This document shows, piece after piece, positions 54,734 to 64,000 of a DNA stretch of 64,000 nucleotides. The notes beneath the pieces were generated by a model. It was not told the DNA's origin and did not search any database. It saw only the letters and a program-made list of their open reading frames with translations. This stretch comes from Burkholderia sp. USMB20. Its GTDB lineage: Bacteria > Pseudomonadota > Gammaproteobacteria > Burkholderiales > Burkholderiaceae. The DNA is taken from positions 394,108 through 458,107 of the forward strand of contig NZ_JTAN02000017.1 of the NCBI RefSeq assembly GCF_000949135.2, read 5' to 3'. Each line of letters starts with the position of its first letter. Position 1 is the first letter of the stretch. The position numbers were made by a program, and so were the translations under genes.

Positions 54734-57700
54734 TTACTTTGCTGGATCGGTATTGTTGAAATGGGTAAGTCCATTTCGTACACCATTCGGAATACCTGTC
54801 TGCGTCGTCTTGTTTGGGCCGATCAGCGGTACATTGTTGGGAATCGCGTTGCCACTCTGGTCCAGATACTGCCCCGCAGAATTCTGCACCCGATAATAGT
54901 TCCCCGCGTTGTCATACACCACGGACATGCCCGTCGTTGAGTTCGAGTAGATGGTTTTGCCAGACGTCGTGTATGTCACGACGGGATTTGCTCCGACAAC
55001 ATTCTGAACCGTTTGCCCGAGTGACCCACTTGACCAATTACCACTATTAGCTGTAGCTCGCGCGGCTCCTTGAGGATTGTAAGCCGGTCCATCTGCACTA
55101 CCAGCCGACACATTACCTGCAGCGCCCGCTGCTAGCGGCCCCCCTTGAACCGTCTGCGCTACCGGTTCAGCACCTGCCGGGAACCCAGCAGCACCTGCGC
55201 CATTGCCTGGAACGATTGGCTTTGTCTGCTTCTCGGCATCGATTTGCATGCCGGGCTTGCCGCCGATTTCATCCGAATGCTTGCCAGCAGAGTTGTTGAG
55301 CGCTTCATTCTGTGCCGCAGTAGCGCCACCCAGCGCATTCTGGCCCGCTATTCCCGCCAGCCCCCCTCCGGTAAAACCGGCGATAGTCGCAAGCATCGCC
55401 ATCCCACCACCATCAAGGTTGCCCGCGCCACCCAACGCCGCCACGATAGTCGGAGAAAGTGCTGCACTGACTGCTCCACCAATCGCACCACCACCACAGC
55501 CCTGTCCCGATGCGGCTCCAGCAGCACAACCAAGCGCGGCGTGAGCAAGCCAGTAACCTGGCGTGCCGACCTCGAACGGAGACCCTTGTACGCTTGCCGC
55601 ATTGCCGATCGCGAACGCCGCGGCTGCCGCTACGTTCGATACTGCACTGTTGCGCAGATTGGTCAGGAAACTGCCGCCCTCAATCGCCGTCTGCACGCCG
55701 GCCTGTAGCACCGACTCGGCGGCAAGCGCACCGACTGTGGTCGGTAATGAACCCGTTGCTGCACCAGCTTGCGGCACGAGCGTATTGCCTACCGACTGAA
55801 CGCCCGCCAGCGACGCGAGACTGTTCGGCGAAGCACTCCATGACCAGCCCGGGGTGCCGCCTTTGAACGTAATGCCGTTCGTCAGGCCGGCCGTGAGCCC
55901 AGCAACGCCCCCGGTTTCAAGCATCTTCCCGACACTGAATGCGCCACCGGCATTCAGCTGGCTCATCGTGCTGTTCATCATGCCGGCGAAAGCGGCCGAC
56001 AACGCGACGTTGGCCGTTCCCGCATCAACCGCCGCCGTCGTCACAGTCACTTCGGTCGCGCCAATCGCGATCGTCGATGTGCTCGCCGGCACCGCCGCAG
56101 CAAATGCCGTCCCCGACGCAGCAGACGCCATCGCCCCGATCGCAGCCGATGCCGCCATCCCCGACATGATCGAGAGGCCGGTAATGACCGCTGTCATGAA
56201 GAGCTGGTCGTACCACGCGTCACCGTCGACAACGTCCGTGTGCAGGTTATCGGTGACCGTCTGCTGCGTAAAATTCCCGCCGAGCTTCGTCTTCAGGTCC
56301 GACAGCATCTGCTGCGTTGCGGCCTGATTCACGCTACCGTCGGCATTGACCTGCTGCAGGGCCCCACCGATCTGCGCGATCGACTGCGCATTGAGCTGAT
56401 AGTTGGCGGCCGACATGAAGCCGCCTTGTTGCACTACGGTGCCCGTGGTTTGCAGGAGCACACCGTCCTGCCCGGTCTGAGAAATCGTGCCGACGTTCGT
56501 CGAACGTTGCTCGTTGGTCAGCGAATTCGTGTTGACCGTCAGGTTCTGCGCCGTGACGGTCCCCGTATTCAGGATGCTGTTCGCATAGTTGAGCGTGACG
56601 TTGGTGCCGGTGATTTCACCGTCAGCGTTCACCACCGCGAAGTTCTTCGGCAACAGCACTTCCGGCATCAACGCCTGCACCGTCGGGCACGTCGCGCCAC
56701 CGGTCGTGCTGCAACCTGGCTCCGGCACCGACTGCTCGACATACCAGAGCATCGGATGATCGACCATCGCCAGCTGTGCGTCCGACAAATGCGTGCCGAG
56801 CGCGATGTTGTGGTCCTTCGCGTACTCCAGTGCCGCACCGTAAAGTGCCGCCTTGTCCTGATTTGCGATCGACGCCTGACTCGTGCTGTCCGTGGCGCTC
56901 GTCGTGCTATAGAAACTGCTCTTGCCGGTCGCCTGCAGCGCCGCCTGCTCGATCTGCTGATTCTCCGTGTACGGGTCGTAGTAGAACGGGACATTGCCCG
57001 GCTGCAGATTCGCCGGCAGATTGGCAATCAGCGACGCTGACGAAACCGTGTCCACGACCTGCACAGCCGGGTTGTTCGTCAAGTACGTGACCGTCGTGGA
57101 TTGGCCCGAGATCGTCTTGACGGTCGCGCTCAGCGGCGTAGTCGCCTGCGTGACGATCGGCGCTACCGGCGTGCCGACGGTCCGTGTGCCGATTGGTGTG
57201 TTCACCGGCAAACCGGTTGCACCCGTCACCGACGTCGGCTGACCATTAGCGTCGACGACCCGTCCGAACGCGTTGACGGACGTCGCCAAGCCGCTCGGTG
57301 TCGTTACCGGCCCCAACGAAATCACCTGTCCCGACACGACAGGCGGCGGTGTAAAGACGTTCGGATTCGTGATGCCGTTGACGAGCTGCGAGCCAGTCAG
57401 CGCGATGGTCTGACCGATCACGTTACCGGTGTTGGTGAGCGTCGGCGAATTCATCGACAGCGAGTTGCCCGCTTGAATCGTAGCCGGCACGAAATCCGAC
57501 ATACCGACGTTCGACGGCAAGCCAGGGACAGCCTGCGCATCGCCGAGGCTGAAAGCACCGCCGTACAGGTTCTGGCAGGTCGCGGCTGAACCTTGGCAGC
57601 CCCACGTGCGAATACCGGCCGGATTGCCCGTCCAGTACGCGCGCAGATACTGGTTGTCGCTGGACGCGCTCGAGCTGGCGTTGATCGTCGCGGTATTCAG

Positions 57701-60700
57701 CGCCGTGACAAGACTACCCGTATTGCTGAACACGCCCGCCGTGATCGACAGGTTGTTGTTCGCGGTGATCGTCGACGGCTTGGCGGACTGTACTTCGATA
57801 TATGCTTCGCAGTTCTGCCCGCATCCCGTGTATGGCGAAGCGGTGCCGTAGTTCTGATGAACCGTGACTGGCGCGGCAATCGTGTTCGTGACTACCGCGG
57901 CGTTGAGAGTGACGTTGTTACCCGCCTCGATCGCACCCGAGGTGTTGCTGACGCTCGATGCTTGCGTCGTAGCATTAGCCGTCGTGCCCGCGCCACCGAT
58001 CACGACGTCGTGTGCAGCGACCAGATTGCCATACGTGTTGTTGACTTGAGTCGCTGCAATGACGATGTCGTGACCTGCCGTTACGTTACTGTTGGTCTGC
58101 TGGTAGCTGTATGTCTCCGAGTTCGGATTAGTCGTGATCAGTGACGAACAGCCTGCGTTGGAAAAGCCGGAGGCACATCCCGCCGTGACGGTCTTCGAGC
58201 CGACGTTCGAGCCTTGATTCGTGAAGCTGGTTGCCTTCACGTTCACATCATTGGCCGCAGACAGCGTACCGGCATTGGTCAGGTTTCCGCCTGACAGATT
58301 CAGATTATTACCGGCAAGGATCTGCCCGACGGCTCCTTGCGTCGTAGTGCTCGACGAGACTGTTTTCAGTTGCACCGTACCCGGCGCACCGATCGTGTAT
58401 GTGGCCGGTGGTGTCGGCGTGCCAACCAGACAGCTTCCCCCAACGCACTGGTACGTGCCATCCGGATTCGCCGTGCCAGCCACGCCAATCGGTCCGGATT
58501 TCTGCAATGTCTGCAACGACGTCAGGAACGCATTCAGAGAAGCAGCATCAACCGTGTCCGTCACCGACGATGTGAAACTCGAACCGCCATTCTGGAGCTG
58601 CTGCACATCCACGTTGGCATCGCGGCCAGCGCTTACGGTCCCGCTCTGGTTGTTAAGCGTATTGGCGGTCAGCGTGAGGTCGCGGCCAGCCGCAATGATC
58701 GAAGGCGTGACGGTCGCGCCGGTCGTAGTGGTGGTCTCGGTGACCGTCGGCAAAGCCAAGGTCTGGACCGCCGTTGCGCCCGAAACCGGCGTCGACGGCG
58801 ACTGGATCACCCACATGGCGCCGCGAGGAGCATTGCTCGTGGGCACGAGTGCGAACTGGACCGATCCCGACGTCGCAACCGGTGACGACGGATCCCCCCA
58901 ACCCTGATAGGTCAGACGGTTGACCTGTGTCGACCAAACGGTCGTGTTGGTCGGCTGCTCGCCCCCAGTCGACAAGAGCCCGCCGAGCGTGGCCGGCAGC
59001 GTTGCCTGCGAAAGGGTCAGTGTTCCGCCGTCCTTGCCGAGGTTATAGATCGCATAGATCGTTTCGGTGCCGATCTGCGTGGCCATCAATAGCCCCGCGT
59101 TGTCGACCGTCTTCGTGGTCGTGGTGGTCGTGACCGACGCTGCGGCAGTATTGTTGATATTGTTTGCCGTGATCGACAGATCGTTCGTCGCAGTCAGCGT
59201 GCCGCCTGCGTTCCCAAGGTCACCACCCAGGTTGATCGTCGCGTTACCGCTGCCGGCCGGGCTATTGCCATTGCCCGCCTTCGTCGTACCTCCTGAATTG
59301 TCATAGCTCGAACCGGTGATCGTCAGCGTATTGGCCGCTTGCACCGTTCCGGCATTCGTGCCCGAACCGTTCAGCGTGAACGCCTCATTAGCCGTGACCG
59401 TACCGCTCGCCGCGTTGGCGAGCGTTCCGTTGATCGTCAGGTCGTTGCCATTGATTGCACCCGTGTTGCCCACCGCGCCGTTCAGCGTCAGTGAACCCGT
59501 ACCTTGGTTGATCGTGCCGACGTTGTTGATGCCGTTGGCCGACGAGACCGTAACGGCCGTTCCCGGCAGCGTCCACGTACCCGAATTGCTTACCGACTGG
59601 GCGGACAGGTTCAGCCCGTTGCCGCCGTTAACGGTCCCATAGCTGGCTACCGACGGATCAAGCGTCTGGTTCGGCAGGTTTAGCGTCGCGACGTTCTGCC
59701 CGAGAATCCGGCCGTTTGTATTGTCGAACGAACCATTGCCGCCCGTGACCGTCACGGTCGTATTGCCGACTGCGGTGTTCGGATTGTTGACGTCGCCCGA
59801 GTAAATGAGGCCGTTCCCGTTGCTCAAGCTGCCGGTCGTCAGATTCAGCGCATTCGTCGCGAGCAAACCACCCCAGTTGATCGTCGCGCCCGACACGCTG
59901 AAATTTGCGGTCGGCCCGTAGATTGTTCCCGAGTTGTTGAGGTTTGCCGCAGTGACGGTCGCCGCCTGCAGCGATGACAGGCTGCCCATGTTTGTGACGG
60001 TCGTGCCCAATACACTCAGATTGCCGGCCGCCATCTGCGTGCCGACGTTCGTTACCGTGCCACCGGCGACCGTCGCGTCACCCTTGAACGCTGCGGTGCC
60101 ACCCGTCGTCACGCTCTGCGTGCCAGTGATCTGCGTCGTGCCACCCACCACGGCGTTCGCGGTCGTGACGTTCGCGCCCGACAGGGTCGCGTTACCGCCC
60201 ACCGACAACGCCGGTGCCGTTGCGCTGAAGGGTTGATTGAGCTGCCCCGCCGACGTGTCGAGATTATTCGTCGCTGTTGCGGTCAGATTCCCGCCGACCG
60301 CGACGCCCTGCGTCGTGATGTTCGTCGCCGTCAGGCTCGCATCCTTCGAAGCGGTCGTCTGGCCGTTGAGCGTGAGGTTCTGACCGGCGTTTAGCGTCGC
60401 CTTCCCAGCCGTCGAGACCGGACCGGCCACCGTCAGATTGCCCGCCTTCGCATTGGCGCTCAGATCGCCCAGGCTCTTGACGCTGCCTTGTGCGTTGAGG
60501 TCCGTGCCCGCAGTGATCGTCGTCGCCCCGCCCGAAAGGGCATCTTCAGCGATCGTCGCGCTGCCGTTGGTCGCCGTCAGCGTGCTGGTACCGACCGCCG
60601 TCGTCGCACCGACCGACAGGTCTTGACCGGCCGTCGCACTCAGATTGTTGCCGGTCTGAATCGCGCCGGAGATCGCGATGTTGTTGCCGGCATTGAGCGT

Positions 60701-63013
60701 CGTGTCGTTCGCGACGCTGAGACCGCCCGTGCCATTGATGTCACGGCCCGCCGTCACGCTGGCGTTACCGGTATTGCTGACCGCGAGACCACCGTTCAGG
60801 TTTGCATCGCGCACAGCGGCGATCGTCGTGCTCTGACCGCTCTGGAGGCTACCCGCGACGGTCGCGTCCTGCCCGGCATTGATGTTCACCGCGCCTGGCG
60901 TCGACACCGCACCCGCGACCGAGACGCTGCCCACGCTCGATCCGATCGTTGCGTTGCCGCCGCTGTAGACCGTACCGCCCAAGCGGACGCCCTCCTTGCC
61001 GCTGGCGTTGAATGCACCGAGTGACACGATGCTGCCGGTCGTCGAGAGCGATCCGCCGTTGGCCGCGAGCGTCATGTCTCCGACCGACGCGGCCGTGCCC
61101 TGCACGTTCGTATTGCCGCCCGACGTCACGCTCAGATTTGCGCCGCTCGTAATGTCGCCGCCGAGCGTCGTATCCTGCCCGGCCTGAATCGTCACCGCGC
61201 CCGGTGCGGATACCGTCCCGCCGAAACCCGCGTTCGTACCGGCCGTCGCGTTGACCGTGCTGCCGCTCTGCACCGCGCCATTCAGCCCGATCGACTGACC
61301 GGCATTCAGGTTCACTGCGCCCTGCGACGACGTGACGTTCCCTTGACCCGTAATCGAGCCGGCTTGCGCCGCAATCGATACCGGCCCCAGAGCCTGCACC
61401 GTGCCGCCCACGGCCGCATTCTGGCCTGCCGTCACCAACAGCGCTCCATTCGACAGCGCGTTGCCATTCACGGTCGCCGAACCTCTCTGCGCGGCAATCG
61501 TGGTGTCGCCCACGCCCGATACCTGGCCGTTGACGGTCGCGTTACGTGCGCCCGCCAGCGCGACCGTGCTGCCGCCCTGCACCGCACCGTTGACCGTCAG
61601 GTCTCGCCCGGCCGTCGCCGATACCGCGCCCGGTGCACTCAAGCCGCCTACCGTGAGGTCTCCGTTGGTCGTCTGCAGCGCGATATCATGCGCGGAGAGC
61701 GAACCGATCGACATCGACTGGCCCGCCGTGAGATTGGCCTCTCCGTGTGCGGCAACGGAGGCGGCATTCAGATTGCCGCCTGCGGTCAACGCGACGTTCT
61801 GCCCGGCCGACACCGAACCCGGCGCATTGATGTCGCCGTTCGCGTTGACCGTGTAATTCTGGTTTGCGAGCGCGGTGCCGTTGATCGTTGTGTTGCCCGC
61901 GCTCGTCAGCTTCACGTTCTGGTTGGCAAACGTTTGACCGACCGTGACGTCGCCATTCGAATTGACGACGACGTTCCCCGCCGTCGCGGTCAACGGACCT
62001 TGCATGTTGGCGCCAAGACCAGCCGCAGTTTGAACGATATAAACTTGCCCGGCGGTGACCGATCCAAACTGGTTCGCGTCGATCGCCAAGCCGTTCGGCG
62101 TCTGAATGGCCGTGACGTTGTTCGGTAAGCCGTTAGCTGCAGTACCGTATGCGGTGCCGGTATTGCCCGTTGTGGTCGGAGTGACGAGCTGGTTGCCTGT
62201 CACGACGTTGATGCGTTGATCCGCGCGGATCGGGGCCGCCAACGTCACCGTTTGCCCGATCAGGTCGATATTCCCGACAGTCCCTTCGATCCCTGTTCCC
62301 GGGCCGTTTACGCCTGCCGGTCCGTTGATCGAAATGTTGCCGGATCGAACGTCGTACGCGACCGCACCCGCATGTGCGAAATCGGTCGGTGTGCCACCGA
62401 TGCCTGTGATGAATTGTGGCGTGCCGGTCGTCAGCGTGAGATTCGGGATATTCGTCAGCGACAACCCGTTTGTCGATATCCCGCCGGGAGCCGCGATCAC
62501 GATCGGCGCCGCAGCACCGAAGGTCTCGAGCGGTCCGTTCAGTACCGCGATATTGTTCGACGTGACCTGGTTGATGATCAACGACGCAGGTCGACCGTTC
62601 AGATTCGGGTTCGGGCCAAGCGTACCGCCCAGCAGAGGCGTACCCGGAATCGTGCTGTTATTCAGCACGAGGCCTTCGGGTCCCACGTTGAACGACTGAT
62701 ACTGTCCGAGACTCACACCATTGGAGTTCGGCGCCGGGATATTGATAGCGGGGACGCCCGAGCTAGTCGCGGTCACCGTCGACTGAAACGGGATCGGCGC
62801 GCGTGGATCGATGATCGGCGCAGCATGCGCAGTTTGGTCGATCAAAAGCGCTGCGGGGCTGAGATACATCACGACCGACATGACCCATGCGGTCGCCTTG
62901 ACCCAAAGCGCATGCTCTTCGCTTTTCAGCGAAGCTTGGTCGAAGATAATTTTCTGTTTGGCCGTTCCCCGTTGAACGTGCCGAGCTTCTATTTCGCGCA
63001 TCAGTCGGCGCAT
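54734..63013 (-). CDS. cdiA: CdiA/BcpA-type contact-dependent inhibition exoprotein (TpsA)
   Basis: A 2759-residue secreted filamentous haemagglutinin. It has an extended signal peptide (MRRLMREIEARHVQR…, helix VKATAWVMSVVMYLSPAALL, about 1-65). A TPS recognition domain (about 66-330; LNGRPASLIINQVTS) is followed by a very long beta-helical region of NATVNGQVSGVGD-like repeats. Cys-containing segments occur near the middle and a pretoxin-like stretch near the end (…LAHAALGCAAGAASGQGCGGGA…). The last variable part follows AAQNEALNN, leaving about 185 residues as the toxin tail. ATG 63013 is preferred over a GTG at 63025. Neighbours TpsB, immunity and lipoprotein genes confirm the system. Confidence 0.93.
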   Translation of the reverse strand: MRRLMREIEARHVQRGTAKQKIIFDQASLKSEEHALWVKATAWVMSVVMYLSPAALLIDQTAHAAPIIDPRAPIPFQSTVTATSSGVPAINIPAPNSNGVSLGQYQSFNVGPEGLVLNNSTIPGTPLLGGTLGPNPNLNGRPASLIINQVTSNNIAVLNGPLETFGAAAPIVIAAPGGISTNGLSLTNIPNLTLTTGTPQFITGIGGTPTDFAHAGAVAYDVRSGNISINGPAGVNGPGTGIEGTVGNIDLIGQTVTLAAPIRADQRINVVTGNQLVTPTTTGNTGTAYGTAANGLPNNVTAIQTPNGLAIDANQFGSVTAGQVYIVQTAAGLGANMQGPLTATAGNVVVNSNGDVTVGQTFANQNVKLTSAGNTTINGTALANQNYTVNANGDINAPGSVSAGQNVALTAGGNLNAASVAAHGEANLTAGQSMSIGSLSAHDIALQTTNGDLTVGGLSAPGAVSATAGRDLTVNGAVQGGSTVALAGARNATVNGQVSGVGDTTIAAQRGSATVNGNALSNGALLVTAGQNAAVGGTVQALGPVSIAAQAGSITGQGNVTSSQGAVNLNAGQSIGLNGAVQSGSTVNATAGTNAGFGGTVSAPGAVTIQAGQDTTLGGDITSGANLSVTSGGNTNVQGTAASVGDMTLAANGGSLSTTGSIVSLGAFNASGKEGVRLGGTVYSGGNATIGSSVGSVSVAGAVSTPGAVNINAGQDATVAGSLQSGQSTTIAAVRDANLNGGLAVSNTGNASVTAGRDINGTGGLSVANDTTLNAGNNIAISGAIQTGNNLSATAGQDLSVGATTAVGTSTLTATNGSATIAEDALSGGATTITAGTDLNAQGSVKSLGDLSANAKAGNLTVAGPVSTAGKATLNAGQNLTLNGQTTASKDASLTATNITTQGVAVGGNLTATATNNLDTSAGQLNQPFSATAPALSVGGNATLSGANVTTANAVVGGTTQITGTQSVTTGGTAAFKGDATVAGGTVTNVGTQMAAGNLSVLGTTVTNMGSLSSLQAATVTAANLNNSGTIYGPTANFSVSGATINWGGLLATNALNLTTGSLSNGNGLIYSGDVNNPNTAVGNTTVTVTGGNGSFDNTNGRILGQNVATLNLPNQTLDPSVASYGTVNGGNGLNLSAQSVSNSGTWTLPGTAVTVSSANGINNVGTINQGTGSLTLNGAVGNTGAINGNDLTINGTLANAASGTVTANEAFTLNGSGTNAGTVQAANTLTITGSSYDNSGGTTKAGNGNSPAGSGNATINLGGDLGNAGGTLTATNDLSITANNINNTAAASVTTTTTTKTVDNAGLLMATQIGTETIYAIYNLGKDGGTLTLSQATLPATLGGLLSTGGEQPTNTTVWSTQVNRLTYQGWGDPSSPVATSGSVQFALVPTSNAPRGAMWVIQSPSTPVSGATAVQTLALPTVTETTTTTGATVTPSIIAAGRDLTLTANTLNNQSGTVSAGRDANVDVQQLQNGGSSFTSSVTDTVDAASLNAFLTSLQTLQKSGPIGVAGTANPDGTYQCVGGSCLVGTPTPPATYTIGAPGTVQLKTVSSSTTTQGAVGQILAGNNLNLSGGNLTNAGTLSAANDVNVKATSFTNQGSNVGSKTVTAGCASGFSNAGCSSLITTNPNSETYSYQQTNSNVTAGHDIVIAATQVNNTYGNLVAAHDVVIGGAGTTANATTQASSVSNTSGAIEAGNNVTLNAAVVTNTIAAPVTVHQNYGTASPYTGCGQNCEAYIEVQSAKPSTITANNNLSITAGVFSNTGSLVTALNTATINASSSASSDNQYLRAYWTGNPAGIRTWGCQGSAATCQNLYGGAFSLGDAQAVPGLPSNVGMSDFVPATIQAGNSLSMNSPTLTNTGNVIGQTIALTGSQLVNGITNPNVFTPPPVVSGQVISLGPVTTPSGLATSVNAFGRVVDANGQPTSVTGATGLPVNTPIGTRTVGTPVAPIVTQATTPLSATVKTISGQSTTVTYLTNNPAVQVVDTVSSASLIANLPANLQPGNVPFYYDPYTENQQIEQAALQATGKSSFYSTTSATDSTSQASIANQDKAALYGAALEYAKDHNIALGTHLSDAQLAMVDHPMLWYVEQSVPEPGCSTTGGATCPTVQALMPEVLLPKNFAVVNADGEITGTNVTLNYANSILNTGTVTAQNLTVNTNSLTNEQRSTNVGTISQTGQDGVLLQTTGTVVQQGGFMSAANYQLNAQSIAQIGGALQQVNADGSVNQAATQQMLSDLKTKLGGNFTQQTVTDNLHTDVVDGDAWYDQLFMTAVITGLSIMSGMAASAAIGAMASAASGTAFAAAVPASTSTIAIGATEVTVTTAAVDAGTANVALSAAFAGMMNSTMSQLNAGGAFSVGKMLETGGVAGLTAGLTNGITFKGGTPGWSWSASPNSLASLAGVQSVGNTLVPQAGAATGSLPTTVGALAAESVLQAGVQTAIEGGSFLTNLRNSAVSNVAAAAAFAIGNAASVQGSPFEVGTPGYWLAHAALGCAAGAASGQGCGGGAIGGAVSAALSPTIVAALGGAGNLDGGGMAMLATIAGFTGGGLAGIAGQNALGGATAAQNEALNNSAGKHSDEIGGKPGMQIDAEKQTKPIVPGNGAGAAGFPAGAEPVAQTVQGGPLAAGAAGNVSAGSADGPAYNPQGAARATANSGNWSSGSLGQTVQNVVGANPVVTYTTSGKTIYSNSTTGMSVVYDNAGNYYRVQNSAGQYLDQSGNAIPNNVPLIGPNKTTQTGIPNGVRNGLTHFNNTDPAK

Positions 63014-63475
63014 GGTTGGTCTCACTCGGTATTTTCCGCAGATGTTCGCACAGGCAAAACCGAAGGATGGTCAACAATTGTCATAACATTACCTGCCATT
63101 AGACGCGTCGTTATTACAAAGCGCCTTCACGACGATTAAGGCATAGAACCTTAAACGATCCGCAGCATGATAAACATGAAATTGCTTGGTTATTTTTGAG
63201 ATTGATTTATTCGAAAAAAGAAGCTCTCGACTGGAACGCCGCACGCCCCTGCCTGTCGTGGCCTTCATGCCGAGCCACATCGGCCATACAGCGCCTCAGA
63301 ATCGGATAGAAAGGTTAGAAAAGGTTTCAGTTAACTAAAATCTACTCGACAGATACCTCTCTATTGAGAGTATTGAGAGGCAATGGCTTTTCGCGGCAGC
63401 GGGGGTAACACGCATATGTGGTGTCAGTTGATTCACACGACACCTGCAATTTTTATGAGGTGCTGCGTTGGGTTC
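63014..63475. promoter_or_regulatory. AT-rich region upstream of cdiA
   Basis: About 460 bases without a supported gene, clearly AT-rich (especially 63100-63240 and 63310-63370). It must contain the minus-strand cdiA promoter. A perfect ACAATTGT palindrome lies near 63074. No -35/-10 pair could be assigned with confidence. Confidence 0.35.
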
Positions 63476-63890
63476 TATCAACTCAGACTTGAATTTCGCT
63501 CGGAGCCGCATCCAGGCTATCCGGAGAAATGGCTCGACTTGTGGCAACAGGATCTCGAGATCTCACCGGAGGTAATAGAAGGATCGATCGGCTACGTCGC
63601 CGAAGCCGAAGGAACGGTCATCGGATTCTGGATCCGGACGCCAGCGGATTCAGATCGCCCGACGCCCGGTTGGCTATTCGTCCACCCGGAGCATATGGGG
63701 CGGCGCATCGCCCGCGCGCTATGGGAGGATATCCGGAAGGAAGCGGCAAGGAGATAGATCAGAAGCTTCGTGATCCAAGCGGATCCGAATGCCGTTCTGT
63801 TCTGTCTGATGCTCGGGGCCGAGAAAATCGGTGAAAAGGAGTCGAGCGTGCTGCTGGCAAAATCTTTCCGATCGATCGGAAATCCGGATG
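63476..63890 (+). pseudogene. Broken GNAT-family N-acetyltransferase gene
   Basis: One frame reads YPEKWLDLWQQDLEISPEVIE…GYVAEAEGTVIGFWIRTPA…WLFVHPEHMGRRIARALWED and stops at 63757. A shifted frame then continues RSFVIQADPNAVLFCLMLGAEKIGEKESSVL. Together these are the acetyl-CoA-binding (V-H-P-E-…-GRRIA) and later strands of GNAT enzymes. The normal N terminus is missing and a frameshift splits the rest, so it is a pseudogene. Confidence 0.75.
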
Positions 63891-63925
63891 CCTCGCTGCA
63901 CGCGCATTTTCGTCGCTGCAAATGC

Positions 63926-63956
63926 AAAAACCCCCGCCTTTCGGGCGGGGGTTTTT
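63926..63956 (-). terminator. Rho-independent terminator of the rRNA operon
   Basis: AAAAA, CCCCCGCC (63931-63938), TTTCG, GGCGGGGG (63944-63951), TTTTT: a perfect intrinsic terminator with A/T tracts on both sides, so it works in either direction. Ten bases past the 5S rRNA end. Confidence 0.93.
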
Positions 63957-63966
63957 GGCTTAGGGA

Positions 63967-64000
63967 GCCTGACGATTACCTACTTTCACACGGGAATCCG
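63967..64000 (-). rRNA. rrf: 5S ribosomal RNA, 3' end (partial)
   Basis: The minus strand reads CGGATTCCCGTGTGAAAGT followed by AGGTAATCGTCAGGC. This is the conserved 3' end of Burkholderia 5S rRNA, with the GCCTG/CAGGC terminal helix. The rest of the rRNA operon would lie to the right of the window. Confidence 0.9.

Noticed and set aside
60000-62700. Apparent tandem repeats on the DNA level in cdiA
   Set aside because: They encode the ordinary beta-helical repeats of a filamentous haemagglutinin, not a separate repeat array or CRISPR.

Overview
The window is high-GC chromosomal DNA with the gene content and protein character of Burkholderia (probably the B. cepacia complex). It has Burkholderia-type porin, Pgi, Zwf and PreTA proteins, a Burkholderia-like two-partner secretion/CDI locus, and at the right edge the 3' end of a 5S rRNA read on the minus strand. 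Organism assignment rests on protein recognition only; no database search was possible.

Layout. (1) 1-5360: the end of a sugar ABC transporter solute-binding protein, then pgi, a PfkB sugar kinase, zwf and an aldose 1-epimerase. This is one tightly packed sugar-catabolic operon, followed by a porin (5707-6810), a decayed MFS transporter scrap and a DNA alkylation repair protein. (2) About 8.7-29.6 kb: an accessory region between two copies of an att-like A-rich direct repeat (9200 and 29551, 23/24 identical). It lies beside a decayed DUF4102-type integrase. It carries VapBC, a WYL regulator plus a complete four-gene Wadjet operon (jetABCD), an Mrr-nuclease/nSTAND-type NTPase, a three-gene ABC-three-component (ABC-3C) system with a Cap4-like nuclease subunit, and an AbiE-type (type IV) toxin-antitoxin pair. 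It also holds remnants of an MBL-fold gene and a DUF1016 nuclease gene. This is a compact defence island. (3) 29.8-33.1 kb: msrB-dipZ-msrA, an apparently exported methionine sulfoxide repair set, then a lone Rieske oxygenase. (4) 34.4-42.7 kb: a reductive pyrimidine catabolism cluster (dihydropyrimidinase, NCS1 permease, PreA, PreT, Zn amidohydrolase) with a divergent TetR regulator and a palindromic operator candidate. (5) 42.9-47.7 kb: thiolase, SDR dehydrogenase and acyl-CoA synthetase with a divergent AraC regulator. (6) 48.3-63.0 kb: a minus-strand two-partner secretion/CDI locus: a giant CdiA/BcpA-like exoprotein, an AT-rich candidate immunity gene, a lipoprotein, a second smaller TpsA exoprotein, one TpsB transporter and a periplasmic PPIase. 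(7) 63.4-64.0 kb: a broken GNAT gene, a strong terminator and the 5S rRNA end.

The genes fall into self-contained modules. The strongest candidates for unusual biology are the defence island, where most systems have a visible palindromic operator at the promoter, and the CDI locus, where a second TpsA protein, a lipoprotein and a PPIase lie between and beyond the usual CDI genes with only one TpsB.
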